Shown: positions 11,728 to 26,535, numbered from the stretch's first letter. The stretch: DNA of 64,000 nt from Moraxellaceae bacterium (GCA_020697295.1 JAJFBF010000045.1:1-64000), one strand, 5' to 3'. Program-made: numbers and translations. Notes: generated by a model from the sequence alone, not told the origin.

Positions 11728-12942
11728 TCAGGCCACTGCCGACGGATCGGCGGCCTCCTCGCTCACCATCACCCGGTTGCGCCCGGACTCCTTGGCCCGG
11801 TACAGCGCCTGGTCGGCCGCCAGCAGCAGGGCCTCGGGCCCGCTGTGCTCGGCGCCGGGAATCACGCTCGCCACGCCAAAGCTCGCGGTCACGCTGCCAT
11901 GGCTGGAGCGCTGGTGGGGGATGGCCAGCTCCACGATGCTGTCGCGGACCCGCTCCGCCACCAGTTGCGCCTGCTGCGCATTGGCATTGGTCAGCACCAG
12001 TACGAACTCCTCGCCGCCGTAGCGGGCCGCGATATCCCCCGGACGCCGGGCGAAGTCCTTGAGTGCCCCGGCAACGCCGCGCAGGCACTCGTCGCCGGCC
12101 TGGTGGCCGTAGGTGTCATTGAAGAGCTTGAAGTGGTCCACGTCGATCATGACCACTCCCAGCGGCTCGCGCTTGCGCAGGGCGCGCTGCCATTCCGTGG
12201 AAAGGGTCACGTCCAGGGAGCGGCGGTTGGCGATCTGGGTGAGGCCGTCGATGGCGGTGAGGTACTGCAGGCGCAGGTTGGATTCCTCGAGGCCGGTGTT
12301 CTGGAAGGCCAGCAGGCGCGACTGCAGGTAGTTCTGGCGCAGGCTGCGCTCGATCAGGAAGGTGCCGACCAGCGCAAACACCGCCGAGGCGACAAGGATA
12401 AAATTGTTGATGGCCATGATCTTGAGGTCGGTAGTGCTGAAGCCGAACAGGCCGATATTGAGGATGGCCATCATGACCAGGGCGCAGCCCACGCCCCAGT
12501 GGAACTGCATGCGAGAGAGCACGAACACGATGAGCATGACCAGGGTGATGGCCCCGGAATAGTAGTGTTTGAAAGGCTCGAGCGCGGTTACCGAGAGTCC
12601 GACCAGGCCGGTGACGGCCAAGCAGCTGGCCAGGGCGGCGAGGGGTTGCATATGGCGCTCGCCCACGCTGCCCCGGCTCAGCAGCAATATGCCGAGCAGG
12701 GGGATCACGACCAGCAGCCGGATGGTCCAGAGCTGGGCCATGACCGAGGGCATCCAGAAGGGGTCGATCACCCCGCAGGCCAGCAGGGCCACGGCGCCGA
12801 GCAGGATGGCCAGCTGCATATGGGTGCGGTAGCGCTGGGCATAGTCGCGCTGGAACTCTTCTTCCAGGGCGGGCGGGAACTGCAGGCGCCAGCCCTTGTT
12901 GTCGAGCTGCTGGCGCAGGCTGTCGATTTCGGTCGGTTCCAT
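11728..12942 (-). CDS. Membrane-anchored GGDEF diguanylate cyclase (paralogue 2)
   Basis: Highly similar over full length to the 10400..11608 product (both start MEPTEIDSLRQQ); GGEEF and RxxD present. Start chosen at the shared MEPTEIDS. Confidence 0.92.
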   Translation of the reverse strand: MEPTEIDSLRQQLDNKGWRLQFPPALEEEFQRDYAQRYRTHMQLAILLGAVALLACGVIDPFWMPSVMAQLWTIRLLVVIPLLGILLLSRGSVGERHMQPLAALASCLAVTGLVGLSVTALEPFKHYYSGAITLVMLIVFVLSRMQFHWGVGCALVMMAILNIGLFGFSTTDLKIMAINNFILVASAVFALVGTFLIERSLRQNYLQSRLLAFQNTGLEESNLRLQYLTAIDGLTQIANRRSLDVTLSTEWQRALRKREPLGVVMIDVDHFKLFNDTYGHQAGDECLRGVAGALKDFARRPGDIAARYGGEEFVLVLTNANAQQAQLVAERVRDSIVELAIPHQRSSHGSVTASFGVASVIPGAEHSGPEALLLAADQALYRAKESGRNRVMVSEEAADPSAVA

Positions 12943-13125
12943 GGCAAACCTGTTGTTTTCATTGAGAGGATGGCCGCTGCCGGCGGTCTGGCAGAGGGCT
13001 CTTTCCGCAGGCATGGCACCATAGGGGGCAGGCCTCCCGCAATAGAAGGCCGGCCGACCGGCGGCCGGACGGGACTGTGCGGTCGGTCACCCCCGGAATG
13101 AGACGGCGGTCACGGATGGGTCCGG

Positions 13126-13155
13126 TTGGACACTAAAGGGGGATTTCCGTAGAAT
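13126..13155 (+). promoter_or_regulatory. Sigma70-type promoter candidate for carAB
   Basis: TTGGAC (13126-13131) - N18 - TAGAAT (13150-13155). Confidence 0.5.
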
Positions 13156-13158
13156 TCG

Positions 13159-13251
13159 GCACCAACTTGTGCCTGACGCGGGACTCCGCGTGCTCCGGCC
13201 GCCCCCCAATCATAAAAAAAGCGAGAAGGAGTCCCTCTTTCTCGCTTTTTT
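13159..13251 (+). promoter_or_regulatory. Putative carA leader attenuator (hairpins, intrinsic terminator, alternative pairing)
   Basis: Hairpins GGCAC..GTGCC (13159-13174) and ACGCG-GGACTC-CGCGT (13176-13191); terminator 13215-13251; GGGACTCC (13180-13187) is the exact reverse complement of GGAGTCCC (13228-13235) in the terminator. Confidence 0.6.
13215..13251 (+). terminator. Intrinsic terminator upstream of carA, inside the putative leader
   Basis: AAAAAAGCGAGAAGGAG / TCC / CTCTTTCTCGCTTTTTT, 17-bp stem with one G-U. Confidence 0.8.
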
Positions 13252-13349
13252 ACGAGCGCGTCCCGAACCGGCGCGTCCCCAGCGGGAATCCCCCTGACGG
13301 ACGCGTCCGGAACGGGGCCACCCGCCCGCAACCCTTCTCGGAGGTAGGT

Positions 13350-14480
13350 TTGAACAAGCCCGCCATTCTGGTCCTGCAAGACGGCAGCGTCTTCCGGGGG
13401 ATTTCCATCGGTGCCGACGGCCTCACGGCCGGCGAGGTCGTCTTCAATACGTCGATGACCGGCTACCAGGAGATCCTCACCGACCCGTCCTACGCCCGTC
13501 AGATCGTCACCCTGACCTATCCCCACATCGGCAATACCGGGACCAACGCAGAGGACGAGGAATCGAAGGAGTTGTGGGCGTCGGGTCTGGTCATCCGCGA
13601 CCTCAGCATGATCCCGAGCAGCTTCCGCAGCCAGGAAGACCTCTCCAGCTACCTCAAGCGCCGCAACATCGTTGGCATCGCCGACATTGATACCCGTCGC
13701 CTGACCCGACTGCTGCGCGAGAAGGGCGCCCAGAACGGCGCCATCTTCGCCGGCGACGCCGTGAACGAGGAGCATGCCCTGGAGGCGGCCCGCAAGTTCC
13801 CCGGCCTCAAGGGCATGGACCTGGCCAAGGTCGTCTCGGTTAAGGAAGGCTACCGCTGGACCGAAGGCTCCTGGATCCTCGGCCAGGGCCACGTGGCCCC
13901 GTCCGCCCCGGCGAAGTTCAAGGTCGTGGCCTACGATTTCGGCGTGAAGACCAACATCCTGCGCATGCTGGTGGACCGCGGCTGCGACGTCACCGTCGTG
14001 CCCGCCCAGACACCGGCGGCCGACGTGCTGGGCATGAACCCCGACGGCATCTTCCTGTCCAACGGCCCCGGCGACCCTGCGCCCTGCGACTACGCCATCG
14101 CCGCCATCCAGGAGTTCCTGAAGACCGACATCCCGGTGTTCGGCATCTGCCTCGGCCACCAGCTCCTCGCGCTGGCCTCCGGCGCGCAGACCGTGAAGAT
14201 GGCGCTCGGGCACCACGGCGCCAACCACCCAGTGCAGAACGTCGAGACCGGCACGGTGATGATCACCTCGCAGAACCACGGCTTCGCGGTCGACGAGACC
14301 ACGCTGCCGGCCACCCTGCGCGTCACCCACCGCTCGCTCTTCGACGGCAGCAACCAGGGCATCCATCGCACCGACAAGCCGGCCTTCAGCTTCCAGGGAC
14401 ATCCCGAGGCCAGCCCCGGCCCGCATGATGCCTCGCCGCTGTTCGACCACTTCATTGATCTGATGCAGGCCCGGAAGTAA
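13350..14480 (+). CDS. carA: Carbamoyl-phosphate synthase small subunit
   Basis: TTG start after [73 protein letters not shown]; GATase triad region FGICLGHQ. Confidence 0.97.
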   Translation: MNKPAILVLQDGSVFRGISIGADGLTAGEVVFNTSMTGYQEILTDPSYARQIVTLTYPHIGNTGTNAEDEESKELWASGLVIRDLSMIPSSFRSQEDLSSYLKRRNIVGIADIDTRRLTRLLREKGAQNGAIFAGDAVNEEHALEAARKFPGLKGMDLAKVVSVKEGYRWTEGSWILGQGHVAPSAPAKFKVVAYDFGVKTNILRMLVDRGCDVTVVPAQTPAADVLGMNPDGIFLSNGPGDPAPCDYAIAAIQEFLKTDIPVFGICLGHQLLALASGAQTVKMALGHHGANHPVQNVETGTVMITSQNHGFAVDETTLPATLRVTHRSLFDGSNQGIHRTDKPAFSFQGHPEASPGPHDASPLFDHFIDLMQARK

Positions 14481-14483
14481 GTC

Positions 14484-17701
<3,218 letters not shown>

Positions 17702-17702
<1 letters not shown>

Positions 17703-18178
17703 TGCAGCGTTATCCCATGACCAAGCAGGGCCATGATGCCCTGCAGACGGAGTTGCAGCAGCTCAAGTCTGTCGATCGCCCGCGCATTTCCGCCGCCATC
17801 GCGGAGGCGCGCGCCCACGGCGACCTCAAGGAAAATGCCGAGTACCACGCCGCGCGCGAGCAGCAGGGCTTTGTCGAGGGACGCATCCAGGATATCGAAG
17901 GCAAGCTGTCCAATGCCCAGGTCATCGATGTCACCGCCATGCCGAAGACTGGCAAGGTGATCTTCGGGGTGACGGTCACCATCGTGAACTGCGAGACGGA
18001 TGAGGAAAAAACCTACCAGATCGTGGGTGACGACGAGGCCGACATCAAGAACAACAAGATATCGGTGAACTCGCCCATCGCCCGCGGCCTGATCGGCAAG
18101 GAAGAGGGCGATGCCGTCGGTATCCAGACGCCGGCCGGTATCGTCGAGTACGAGATCGCCGCCGTCCGCTACCTGTAA
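17702..18178 (+). CDS. greA: Transcription elongation factor GreA
   Basis: [62 protein letters not shown]; start overlaps carB stop. Confidence 0.97.
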
Positions 18179-18250
18179 ATCCGCAAAGGGGGCCGCAGGC
18201 CCCCTTCTGCTATCGGCGCCGCGCGCCTGCCACTGGTTGAAAGAATCCGC

Positions 18251-19180
18251 ATGCGTACCCTTGCCGCCGCCGCTCTTGCCTTTGTTGTCGCCGCCTGCTC
18301 CACGCCGCCGGTCGCGCCCGTCGAATCCCTGCCGGTCGCGCCGGTGGTGCCGCCGCCCCAGCCGCGCGAGCCGGTCATTGCGGTCGCGCTTGGCGGGGGG
18401 GGCGCCAAGGGTTTCGCCCACATCGGCGTGCTCAAGGTGCTGGAGTCGCACGGCATCAAGCCGCGCATCGTCACCGGCACCAGCGCCGGCAGCTTTGTCG
18501 GCAGCATGTACGCCAGTGGCAAGAGTCCCTTCGATCTGCAGGACATTGCGTTCAAGCTGGAAGAGTCCGATATCCGCGACCTGACCTTCAGCTCGCAGGG
18601 CTTTATCGAGGGCCGGCGCCTGCAGGACTTCGTCAACCGGCAGGTCGGCAATCGCACCCTCCAGCAGTTTCCCATCCGTTTCGCCGCCATCGCCACCGAC
18701 CTGGATACCGGCCGCAAGGCGGCCTTCATCACCGGCAACGCCGGCCAGGCCGTACGTGCCTCCTGCAGCATCCCCAACGTTTTCGTGCCGGCGGTGATCT
18801 CCGGCAAGCGCTACGCGGACGGCGGCCTGGTCAGCCCGGTGCCGGTGTCCTCCGCCCGCGATCTCGGCGCGGACATCGTCATTGCCGTCGACATCTCCGC
18901 CCGCCCCAAGGCTGGCGTCGCACCGGGCATGTTCAGCATCCTCGACCAGACCCTCAACATCATGGCGCTGGGCGCCCTGGAGCGTGAGCTGGCTGGCGCC
19001 GACGTGGTGATCAGTCCCAGGGTGCTTGGCACCGGCGTCGCCGAGCTCGAGGCGCGCCACAAGAGCATCCTCGAAGGCGAGCGTGCCGCCCAGTCCATGC
19101 TGCCAGCCATCCAGCAGGCGCTCGACCGCTTCCGGGCTTCGCCGGCGGCCCTGCAGCCACCGCTCGCGGCCCGCTTCTAG
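18251..19180 (+). CDS. Patatin-like phospholipase lipoprotein (RssA-like)
   Basis: Signal peptide with lipobox-like FVVAACS; GGGGAKGFAHIGVLKVLE oxyanion hole, GTSAGS nucleophile elbow, DGG (YADGGLVSPVP). Confidence 0.93.
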   Translation: MRTLAAAALAFVVAACSTPPVAPVESLPVAPVVPPPQPREPVIAVALGGGGAKGFAHIGVLKVLESHGIKPRIVTGTSAGSFVGSMYASGKSPFDLQDIAFKLEESDIRDLTFSSQGFIEGRRLQDFVNRQVGNRTLQQFPIRFAAIATDLDTGRKAAFITGNAGQAVRASCSIPNVFVPAVISGKRYADGGLVSPVPVSSARDLGADIVIAVDISARPKAGVAPGMFSILDQTLNIMALGALERELAGADVVISPRVLGTGVAELEARHKSILEGERAAQSMLPAIQQALDRFRASPAALQPPLAARF

Positions 19181-19446
19181 CCTCGGCCGCGCGGAGGCCG
19201 ATGGTCCTTCGCGAACTCTCCTCACCTCCCTTTTATCGCCCGGGCCTGCCCGTATTGGCGATCTTTTTCCGTTGGGCGACGGATGGCCCCCCTCTGGGTG
19301 CGGGTTGTCACTAATGGCCTGCGTCCTGCCCCTTTCCGTGATGCCGTGCTCTCGCGGGAGAGGGTAGAAATGGCATCGCCGCGGCCAGGAGGGCCGGATA
19401 GTCGGTAAAGACGGAAAACAACAACTCAATGACAAGGAGTCATTCC

Positions 19447-20409
19447 ATGCGCCTGCTCGCCCTGGCCGCCCTGCTGCCTTCCCTCGCCCTTGCCCAGTGC
19501 CCGGACTACAACAGCCCGGTCAACACGCCGACGTTCACTGCTCCGGCCAAGAAGTCCTTCCGCAGTTTCGGCAACCGCCTGATGGCCGGGATCTACCAGC
19601 CCTGGCACATGGTGCACGACGAGATCGTGAAGTCCGGCACTGCCGCGACCATGGTCGGCAAGTTCGACTACGACGCCGTCCTGCACAAGGATCTCGAGGG
19701 CGAGTATGTCCACGTCTACATCGCCGGCACCGGCATGAGCAGCTGGCAGTACGTGGGCCGCTATACCACCGACAGCGACGGCAAGATCGCCGCGAACCTG
19801 GGCGTGCGTCCGGTGGGCGAATACAAGGTGCGCATGGTGGTGGAGGGGGATCTCTCCGCGGTGAACGGCTACCTCAGCGTGGTGGAGCCTGGCCGCAAGG
19901 CGGTGCTCTTCGATATCGACGGCACGCTCACCATCAGTGACTTCGAAGCCTATGCCGACTATGTCGGCGTGAAGACGGCGCAGGCCTACGGCTATGCCGC
20001 CCAGACCGTGAACGCCTACAAGGCCAAGGGCTACCAGATCATCTATCTCACGGCACGCCCCTACTGGGTGGCGAAGGATGCGCGCGAGTGGTCCGCCTCC
20101 CAGGGCCTGCTGCCCTGGCACTACCGCAGCAACGCCTACAGCAGCGGCCCCATCCCGCCCGACACGCAGGCGCACAAGACCAATTACGTGAAGTACCTGC
20201 GCAATACCGTGGGTCTCGACATCATCCGCGCCTACGGCAACGCCACCACCGATATCGCGGCCTATGCCGACGGCGGCATTCCCAAGGCTGAAACCTGGAT
20301 CATCGGGGAGAACGCCGGCAAGGATGGCACCCAGCCCATCTATGGCGATTACACCTATCACTACAGCACGATTGTGACGGCGACGCCGCAATCGTCTTCC
20401 TGCCTTTGA
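19447..20409 (+). CDS. Secreted LNS2 (lipin/Ned1/Smp2)-like HAD phosphatase
   Basis: Signal peptide MRLLALAALLPSLALAQC; KAVLFDIDGTLTISDFEAYADY (DxDxT), GYQIIYLTARPYWVAKDAREWSASQGL, YGNATTDIAAYADGGIPKAETWIIGE, as in lipin/PITP LNS2 domains. Confidence 0.8.
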   Translation: MRLLALAALLPSLALAQCPDYNSPVNTPTFTAPAKKSFRSFGNRLMAGIYQPWHMVHDEIVKSGTAATMVGKFDYDAVLHKDLEGEYVHVYIAGTGMSSWQYVGRYTTDSDGKIAANLGVRPVGEYKVRMVVEGDLSAVNGYLSVVEPGRKAVLFDIDGTLTISDFEAYADYVGVKTAQAYGYAAQTVNAYKAKGYQIIYLTARPYWVAKDAREWSASQGLLPWHYRSNAYSSGPIPPDTQAHKTNYVKYLRNTVGLDIIRAYGNATTDIAAYADGGIPKAETWIIGENAGKDGTQPIYGDYTYHYSTIVTATPQSSSCL

Positions 20410-20435
20410 TGAACAGGAACAGGCGACTCCTCATC

Positions 20436-22313
20436 ATGAAAAAAATAGTGAAAAGTCTTCTGCCCGCCCTGGCCCTGCTGCTGGCGCCCATGGCCCAGGC
20501 GGACTCGGCCTGGCCGCTGACGCAGGCCCAGTCACTGCAATACGACACTCCGCTCAACCGCGTACAGGTGCTGGGCGCCCACAATGCCTGGAATGATTCC
20601 AGCGCCACCTGGGCCAACCAGCGCTGGACGCTCGAGACCCTGCTCGACAACGGCGTGCGAAATATCGACCTCGATGTGCACCTGGATGGGGGTGCCGTCA
20701 TCCTCTGCCACAGCGAGTGCAACTCGATCTACAGCGCCGAAGACAGCTACGACGGCGAACTGCGAAAGCTGCGCGCCTGGCTGGATGCACATCCGAAGGA
20801 AGTCGTTTTTCTCGACCTCGAAGACCGCGTCGGCAACCAGGCCCTGGTGGAGGGGCCATTGAAGCAGGTCTTCGGCGACATGCTCTATCGTCCGTCCGAC
20901 AAGCCCGCGGCCCGCTGGGAAAGTCCGCGCGAGATGGTGGCCAAGGGCCGCCGCGTCCTCGTGAAGTCCGCCAACCACTGGTACGACGGCAGCCTGGTCT
21001 GGGACGGCCGCCTCTTCGCCACCGGCAGCGCCGGCGGCTGGAATTCGCGTCCGGTGAAGTATTTCGACATGGCCAGCTGCCGCCTCGACGGCTATCCGCT
21101 GGCGCCGGGCAGCATCTACGCCATCTCCGACAGCAAGCTCGGCAAGGACCTGCTGCCGGATGGCTGGGTCGATGAGACCGGCACCATCGACAGCTCCAAC
21201 ATTGCCCGCCTCTTCGCCTGCGGCGTCAACAACGTCGACGCCGACCGCTGGGATGACGGCATGACGGCCGCCGCCGTCTGGCACTGGGCTGGCGGCGAGC
21301 CCAACAACGTGGGCGGCGAACACTGCGCCGAGCAGCGCGGCGATGGCCGCTGGAACGATGGCAGCTGCGCCACGGTGCGCCGCTTCGCCTGCCAGAACCT
21401 GGCCAATGCCGACGACTGGCGCGTGACCGCCGGCAGCGGCGCCTGGGAGCAGGGTCGCGCACAGTGCGCCAGTGAGTTCTCCGGTTACCGTTTCGCGGTG
21501 CCCGCCAACTCCTACCAGAACCAGCGCCTGCTGGCAGTGAATGGCGGCCAATCGCTCTGGCTGAATCTCTCCGACGCCGCCCGCGAGGGCGTATGGCAGG
21601 CCTACTACCCGGCGGTGACGCAGTGGAGCTCGGGGGCGAACTACGCCGCCAGCCAGCTCGTGTACCAGACTCTCTACATTCCGGGCGCCGCCGCCGTGCG
21701 TGTGACCGTGAGCGGGGGACTCGATGGCGCTGGTGACAGCCTGCAGGTGTTCAACGGCAGCCGCCAGTTGCAGCAGACCCTGGCCGGCAGCAGCATCAAC
21801 AGCAGCTTTATCGTCAACGACGGCAGCGTGATCCTGCGCTTTGCCTCGGATGCGGCCTACAGCGGCGCCGGTGTCAGCGTCATCATCGAGAGCACCACGC
21901 TGACCGAGGTGCCGGTCTGGCGGTCGCTCGTCAACGGCAAGGGCAAGTGCCTCGACCTCGAGAACCGCAGCACCGCCAATGGCGCCGTCGTGCACCACTG
22001 GGGCTGCCACGGCGCCGACAGCCAGAAGTGGTGGCAGGATGCCCAGGGCCGTATCCACAGCAAGGCCAATTCCAACCGTTGCATCGACGTGTCCGGCGCG
22101 GGCACGGGCAACGGCACCAAAATCCAGCTCTGGGATTGCCATGGTGGCGCCAACCAGGTCTGGCTGCGCGGTGCGGCCGGCTCCCTGCGTCCGGCGCACG
22201 CCCCTTCCAAAGCCATGGACATCAAGGATGCCTGGTGGGGGGCCTATGACGGGCAGGACACCCATCTGTGGGATGGCCAGAGCAGCTGGGGCCAGACCTG
22301 GAACTGGCGCTGA
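20436..22313 (+). CDS. Secreted PI-PLC X-domain-like phosphodiesterase with C-type-lectin-like, CUB-like and ricin-B-like modules
   Basis: Signal peptide MKKIVKSLLPALALLLAPMAQA; PI-PLC-X signatures VLGAHNAWND and NIDLDVHLDGGAVILCHSEC; CTLD-like WAGGEPNNVGGEHC...GRWNDGSCATVRRFAC; CUB-like DSLQVFNGS...VILRFASDAAYSGAGVSVII; ricin-B QxW-like repeats near the C-terminus. ATG at 20409 is an alternative start. Confidence 0.8.
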   Translation: MKKIVKSLLPALALLLAPMAQADSAWPLTQAQSLQYDTPLNRVQVLGAHNAWNDSSATWANQRWTLETLLDNGVRNIDLDVHLDGGAVILCHSECNSIYSAEDSYDGELRKLRAWLDAHPKEVVFLDLEDRVGNQALVEGPLKQVFGDMLYRPSDKPAARWESPREMVAKGRRVLVKSANHWYDGSLVWDGRLFATGSAGGWNSRPVKYFDMASCRLDGYPLAPGSIYAISDSKLGKDLLPDGWVDETGTIDSSNIARLFACGVNNVDADRWDDGMTAAAVWHWAGGEPNNVGGEHCAEQRGDGRWNDGSCATVRRFACQNLANADDWRVTAGSGAWEQGRAQCASEFSGYRFAVPANSYQNQRLLAVNGGQSLWLNLSDAAREGVWQAYYPAVTQWSSGANYAASQLVYQTLYIPGAAAVRVTVSGGLDGAGDSLQVFNGSRQLQQTLAGSSINSSFIVNDGSVILRFASDAAYSGAGVSVIIESTTLTEVPVWRSLVNGKGKCLDLENRSTANGAVVHHWGCHGADSQKWWQDAQGRIHSKANSNRCIDVSGAGTGNGTKIQLWDCHGGANQVWLRGAAGSLRPAHAPSKAMDIKDAWWGAYDGQDTHLWDGQSSWGQTWNWR

Positions 22314-22411
22314 GGGCCTGCGGTCGCCGTCGCGCCTTGACCCGGGCTATTCAGGTCCCGGGTAAAGGAGCTCAAGCTTGGGCATGGGTGACGAAGCCCG
22401 GGTCAAGGCCA

Positions 22412-22444
22412 TAAAAAAAGCCGGCGTAAAAGCCGGCTTTTTTA
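22412..22444. terminator. Bidirectional terminator
   Basis: AAAAAAAGCCGGCGTAAAAGCCGGCTTTTTT between convergent genes. Confidence 0.85.
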
Positions 22445-22500
22445 TTGGGGCAAGGCAGGGCAAGGGGGGTATGAGCGTCGCCCAAGCCCCGGCAGCGGCC

Positions 22501-22821
22501 TTACTCCTTGAGGTGGCTGAAGCGCAGCAGGTTGGACAACTTGGCGTTGGCCTTCCGGGCGGGGCGATACAGCAGCACGATCTTGCCGATGACCTGCACG
22601 GCCTGCGCCTTGCACTGGGTGGCTACGGCGGCCATGGCGGCCGCCCGTTCCTCGCGATCCTCGCCATTGATGCGGACCTTGATCAGCTCATGGTCCTCCA
22701 GGGCGCGGTCGATCTCGGCGATGACCGCCTCGGTCAGGCCCTGGCCCCCGGTCATGACCACGGGCTTCAGTTCGTGGCCGATGCGTCGGAAGCGTTTCTT
22801 CTCGGCGATGGAGAGGGGCAT
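22501..22821 (-). CDS. yhbY: YhbY / CRS1-YhbY (CRM) RNA-binding protein
   Basis: [61 protein letters not shown]; divergent from rlmE as in other gammaproteobacteria. Confidence 0.93.
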   Translation of the reverse strand: MPLSIAEKKRFRRIGHELKPVVMTGGQGLTEAVIAEIDRALEDHELIKVRINGEDREERAAAMAAVATQCKAQAVQVIGKIVLLYRPARKANAKLSNLLRFSHLKE

Positions 22822-22914
22822 GGGGCGATCATCCTGCTTTTGGGTGGTGATTCTGGTAAAAAGGCGGCCATTCTAGCGGCAATCGGTCCTCGCCCCCACC
22901 CCGGGTCTCCTCCT

Positions 22915-23553
22915 ATGACGGAAAAATTCCAGAACACCGGGCTCAGCAAGTCCAGCAAGGCCTGGCTGCGCGAGCATTGGGACGATCCCTGGGTCAAGCG
23001 CGCCCAGAAAGAGGGCTATCGCTCCCGTGCCGCCTACAAACTACTGGAAATCCACGAGAAAGACCGTCTGGTCCGGCCCGGCATGACCATAGTCGACCTG
23101 GGGTCGGCGCCCGGCAGCTGGTCCCAGATGGTGGCGCGCCTGGTCGGCGACCATGGCCGCGTCGTTGCCTCCGACATCCTGCCCATGGATGGCGTGGCCG
23201 GCGTCACCTTTATCCAGGGGGACTTCCGCGAGCAGGAAATCTTCGACCGTATCCTGGCCGCCCTCGGGGATGCGCCGGCCGACCTTGTAATCTCCGATAT
23301 GGCCCCCAATATGTCCGGAACAGGCGCGGATCAGCCGCGTGCCATGTACCTGTGCGAGCTGGCGCTGGACATGGCGGTAAGGGTGCTGAAACCCGGTGGC
23401 GGTTTTGTTGTAAAGGTGTTTCAGGGCGAAGGTTATGATGCCTACCGCAAGGCGGTTCAGGCACACTTCAAGACCCTGAAGACCCGCAAGCCGCAGGCCT
23501 CTCGCCCCCGCTCCCCGGAAGTTTATCTGCTGGCCCAGGACTTTCGTGGCTGA
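22915..23553 (+). CDS. rlmE: 23S rRNA (uridine2552-2'-O)-methyltransferase RlmE/FtsJ
   Basis: [64 protein letters not shown]-track start is too far upstream. Confidence 0.95.
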   Translation: MTEKFQNTGLSKSSKAWLREHWDDPWVKRAQKEGYRSRAAYKLLEIHEKDRLVRPGMTIVDLGSAPGSWSQMVARLVGDHGRVVASDILPMDGVAGVTFIQGDFREQEIFDRILAALGDAPADLVISDMAPNMSGTGADQPRAMYLCELALDMAVRVLKPGGGFVVKVFQGEGYDAYRKAVQAHFKTLKTRKPQASRPRSPEVYLLAQDFRG

Positions 23554-23687
23554 CCTCTGTTGATGGGGCGCAGCCCGACGCCTCCCGGACCGGTGTCCGC
23601 CTCCTGCAGTGTTGCGACCTGCCGACGGGCTCTATAATTTCGCAACGCAATGCCTGAGCGCAGTTCCAGGCTACACGGGGGTTACCC

Positions 23688-25634
<1,947 letters not shown>

Positions 25635-25689
25635 CTGATCCTGTGCTGATTACGGGCCGCGCGAGCGGCCCGTTGTTTTTGGGGGTGTC

Positions 25690-26535
25690 ATGAATTTCCT
25701 GCAGTGCGGTTCCCGCCGCCTCGACCTCGGGCGTCCCGTGGTCATGGGCATCCTGAATGTCACGCCGGACTCCTTTTCCGATGGCGGCCGTGGCGGCCGT
25801 TTTCTGGGCCCCGACGCGGCCCTGGCGCACGCCCGGCGCCTGTGGGCCGAAGGGGCGCGCATCATCGATGTGGGGGCCGAAAGCACCCGTCCCGGCGCGG
25901 CGCCGGTATCCGTCCAGGAAGAGCTGGAGCGCATGTTGCCCGTGGTCGAGCGCATGGCGGCCGAGCTTGACGTGGTGATCTCCATTGATACCTCGACGCC
26001 CGAGGTCATGGCCGGCGCGGCAGCGCTTGGCGCGGGCCTGATCAATGATGTCCGGGCCCTGCGCCGGCCCGGGGCGCTGGCCGCCGCCGCCGCGACCGGA
26101 CTTCCCGTCTGCCTCATGCACATGCAGGGCGAGCCCGATACCATGCAGGAGCAGCCGCGCTATGCGGATATCGGGGCCGAGGTTGAGGCCTTCCTGCTGG
26201 CCCGGGTAGCCGCCTGCGAGATGGCGGGCCTGCCGGCGGAGCGCATCGTGCTCGATCCGGGCTTTGGCTTCGGCAAGACCCTGGCGCACAATCTCGACCT
26301 GATGGCGAGCCTGCCCCGGCTCGCCGAGTTGGGCTTTCCCCTGCTGGTGGGCGTGTCCCGCAAGTCCATGCTGGGGGCGATCCTCGGCGGGGCGCCGGTC
26401 GACCAGCGCCTGCATGCGGGAGTGGCGGCAGCGGCGATCGCCGCGTTGCACGGGGCAAAAATCATTCGCACGCACGACGTGAAGGCAACGTGCGACGCCG
26501 TCGCCGTCGCGGCGGCGCTGCTGGAGAGGACATGA
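25690..26535 (+). CDS. folP: Dihydropteroate synthase
   Basis: [22 protein letters not shown]...[16 protein letters not shown]...[15 protein letters not shown]. Confidence 0.96.
   Translation: MNFLQCGSRRLDLGRPVVMGILNVTPDSFSDGGRGGRFLGPDAALAHARRLWAEGARIIDVGAESTRPGAAPVSVQEELERMLPVVERMAAELDVVISIDTSTPEVMAGAAALGAGLINDVRALRRPGALAAAAATGLPVCLMHMQGEPDTMQEQPRYADIGAEVEAFLLARVAACEMAGLPAERIVLDPGFGFGKTLAHNLDLMASLPRLAELGFPLLVGVSRKSMLGAILGGAPVDQRLHAGVAAAAIAALHGAKIIRTHDVKATCDAVAVAAALLERT

Noticed and set aside
20532-22265. 577-aa minus-strand ORF opposite the PI-PLC gene
   Set aside because: Plus strand has signal peptide and clear domains; the antisense frame has none.
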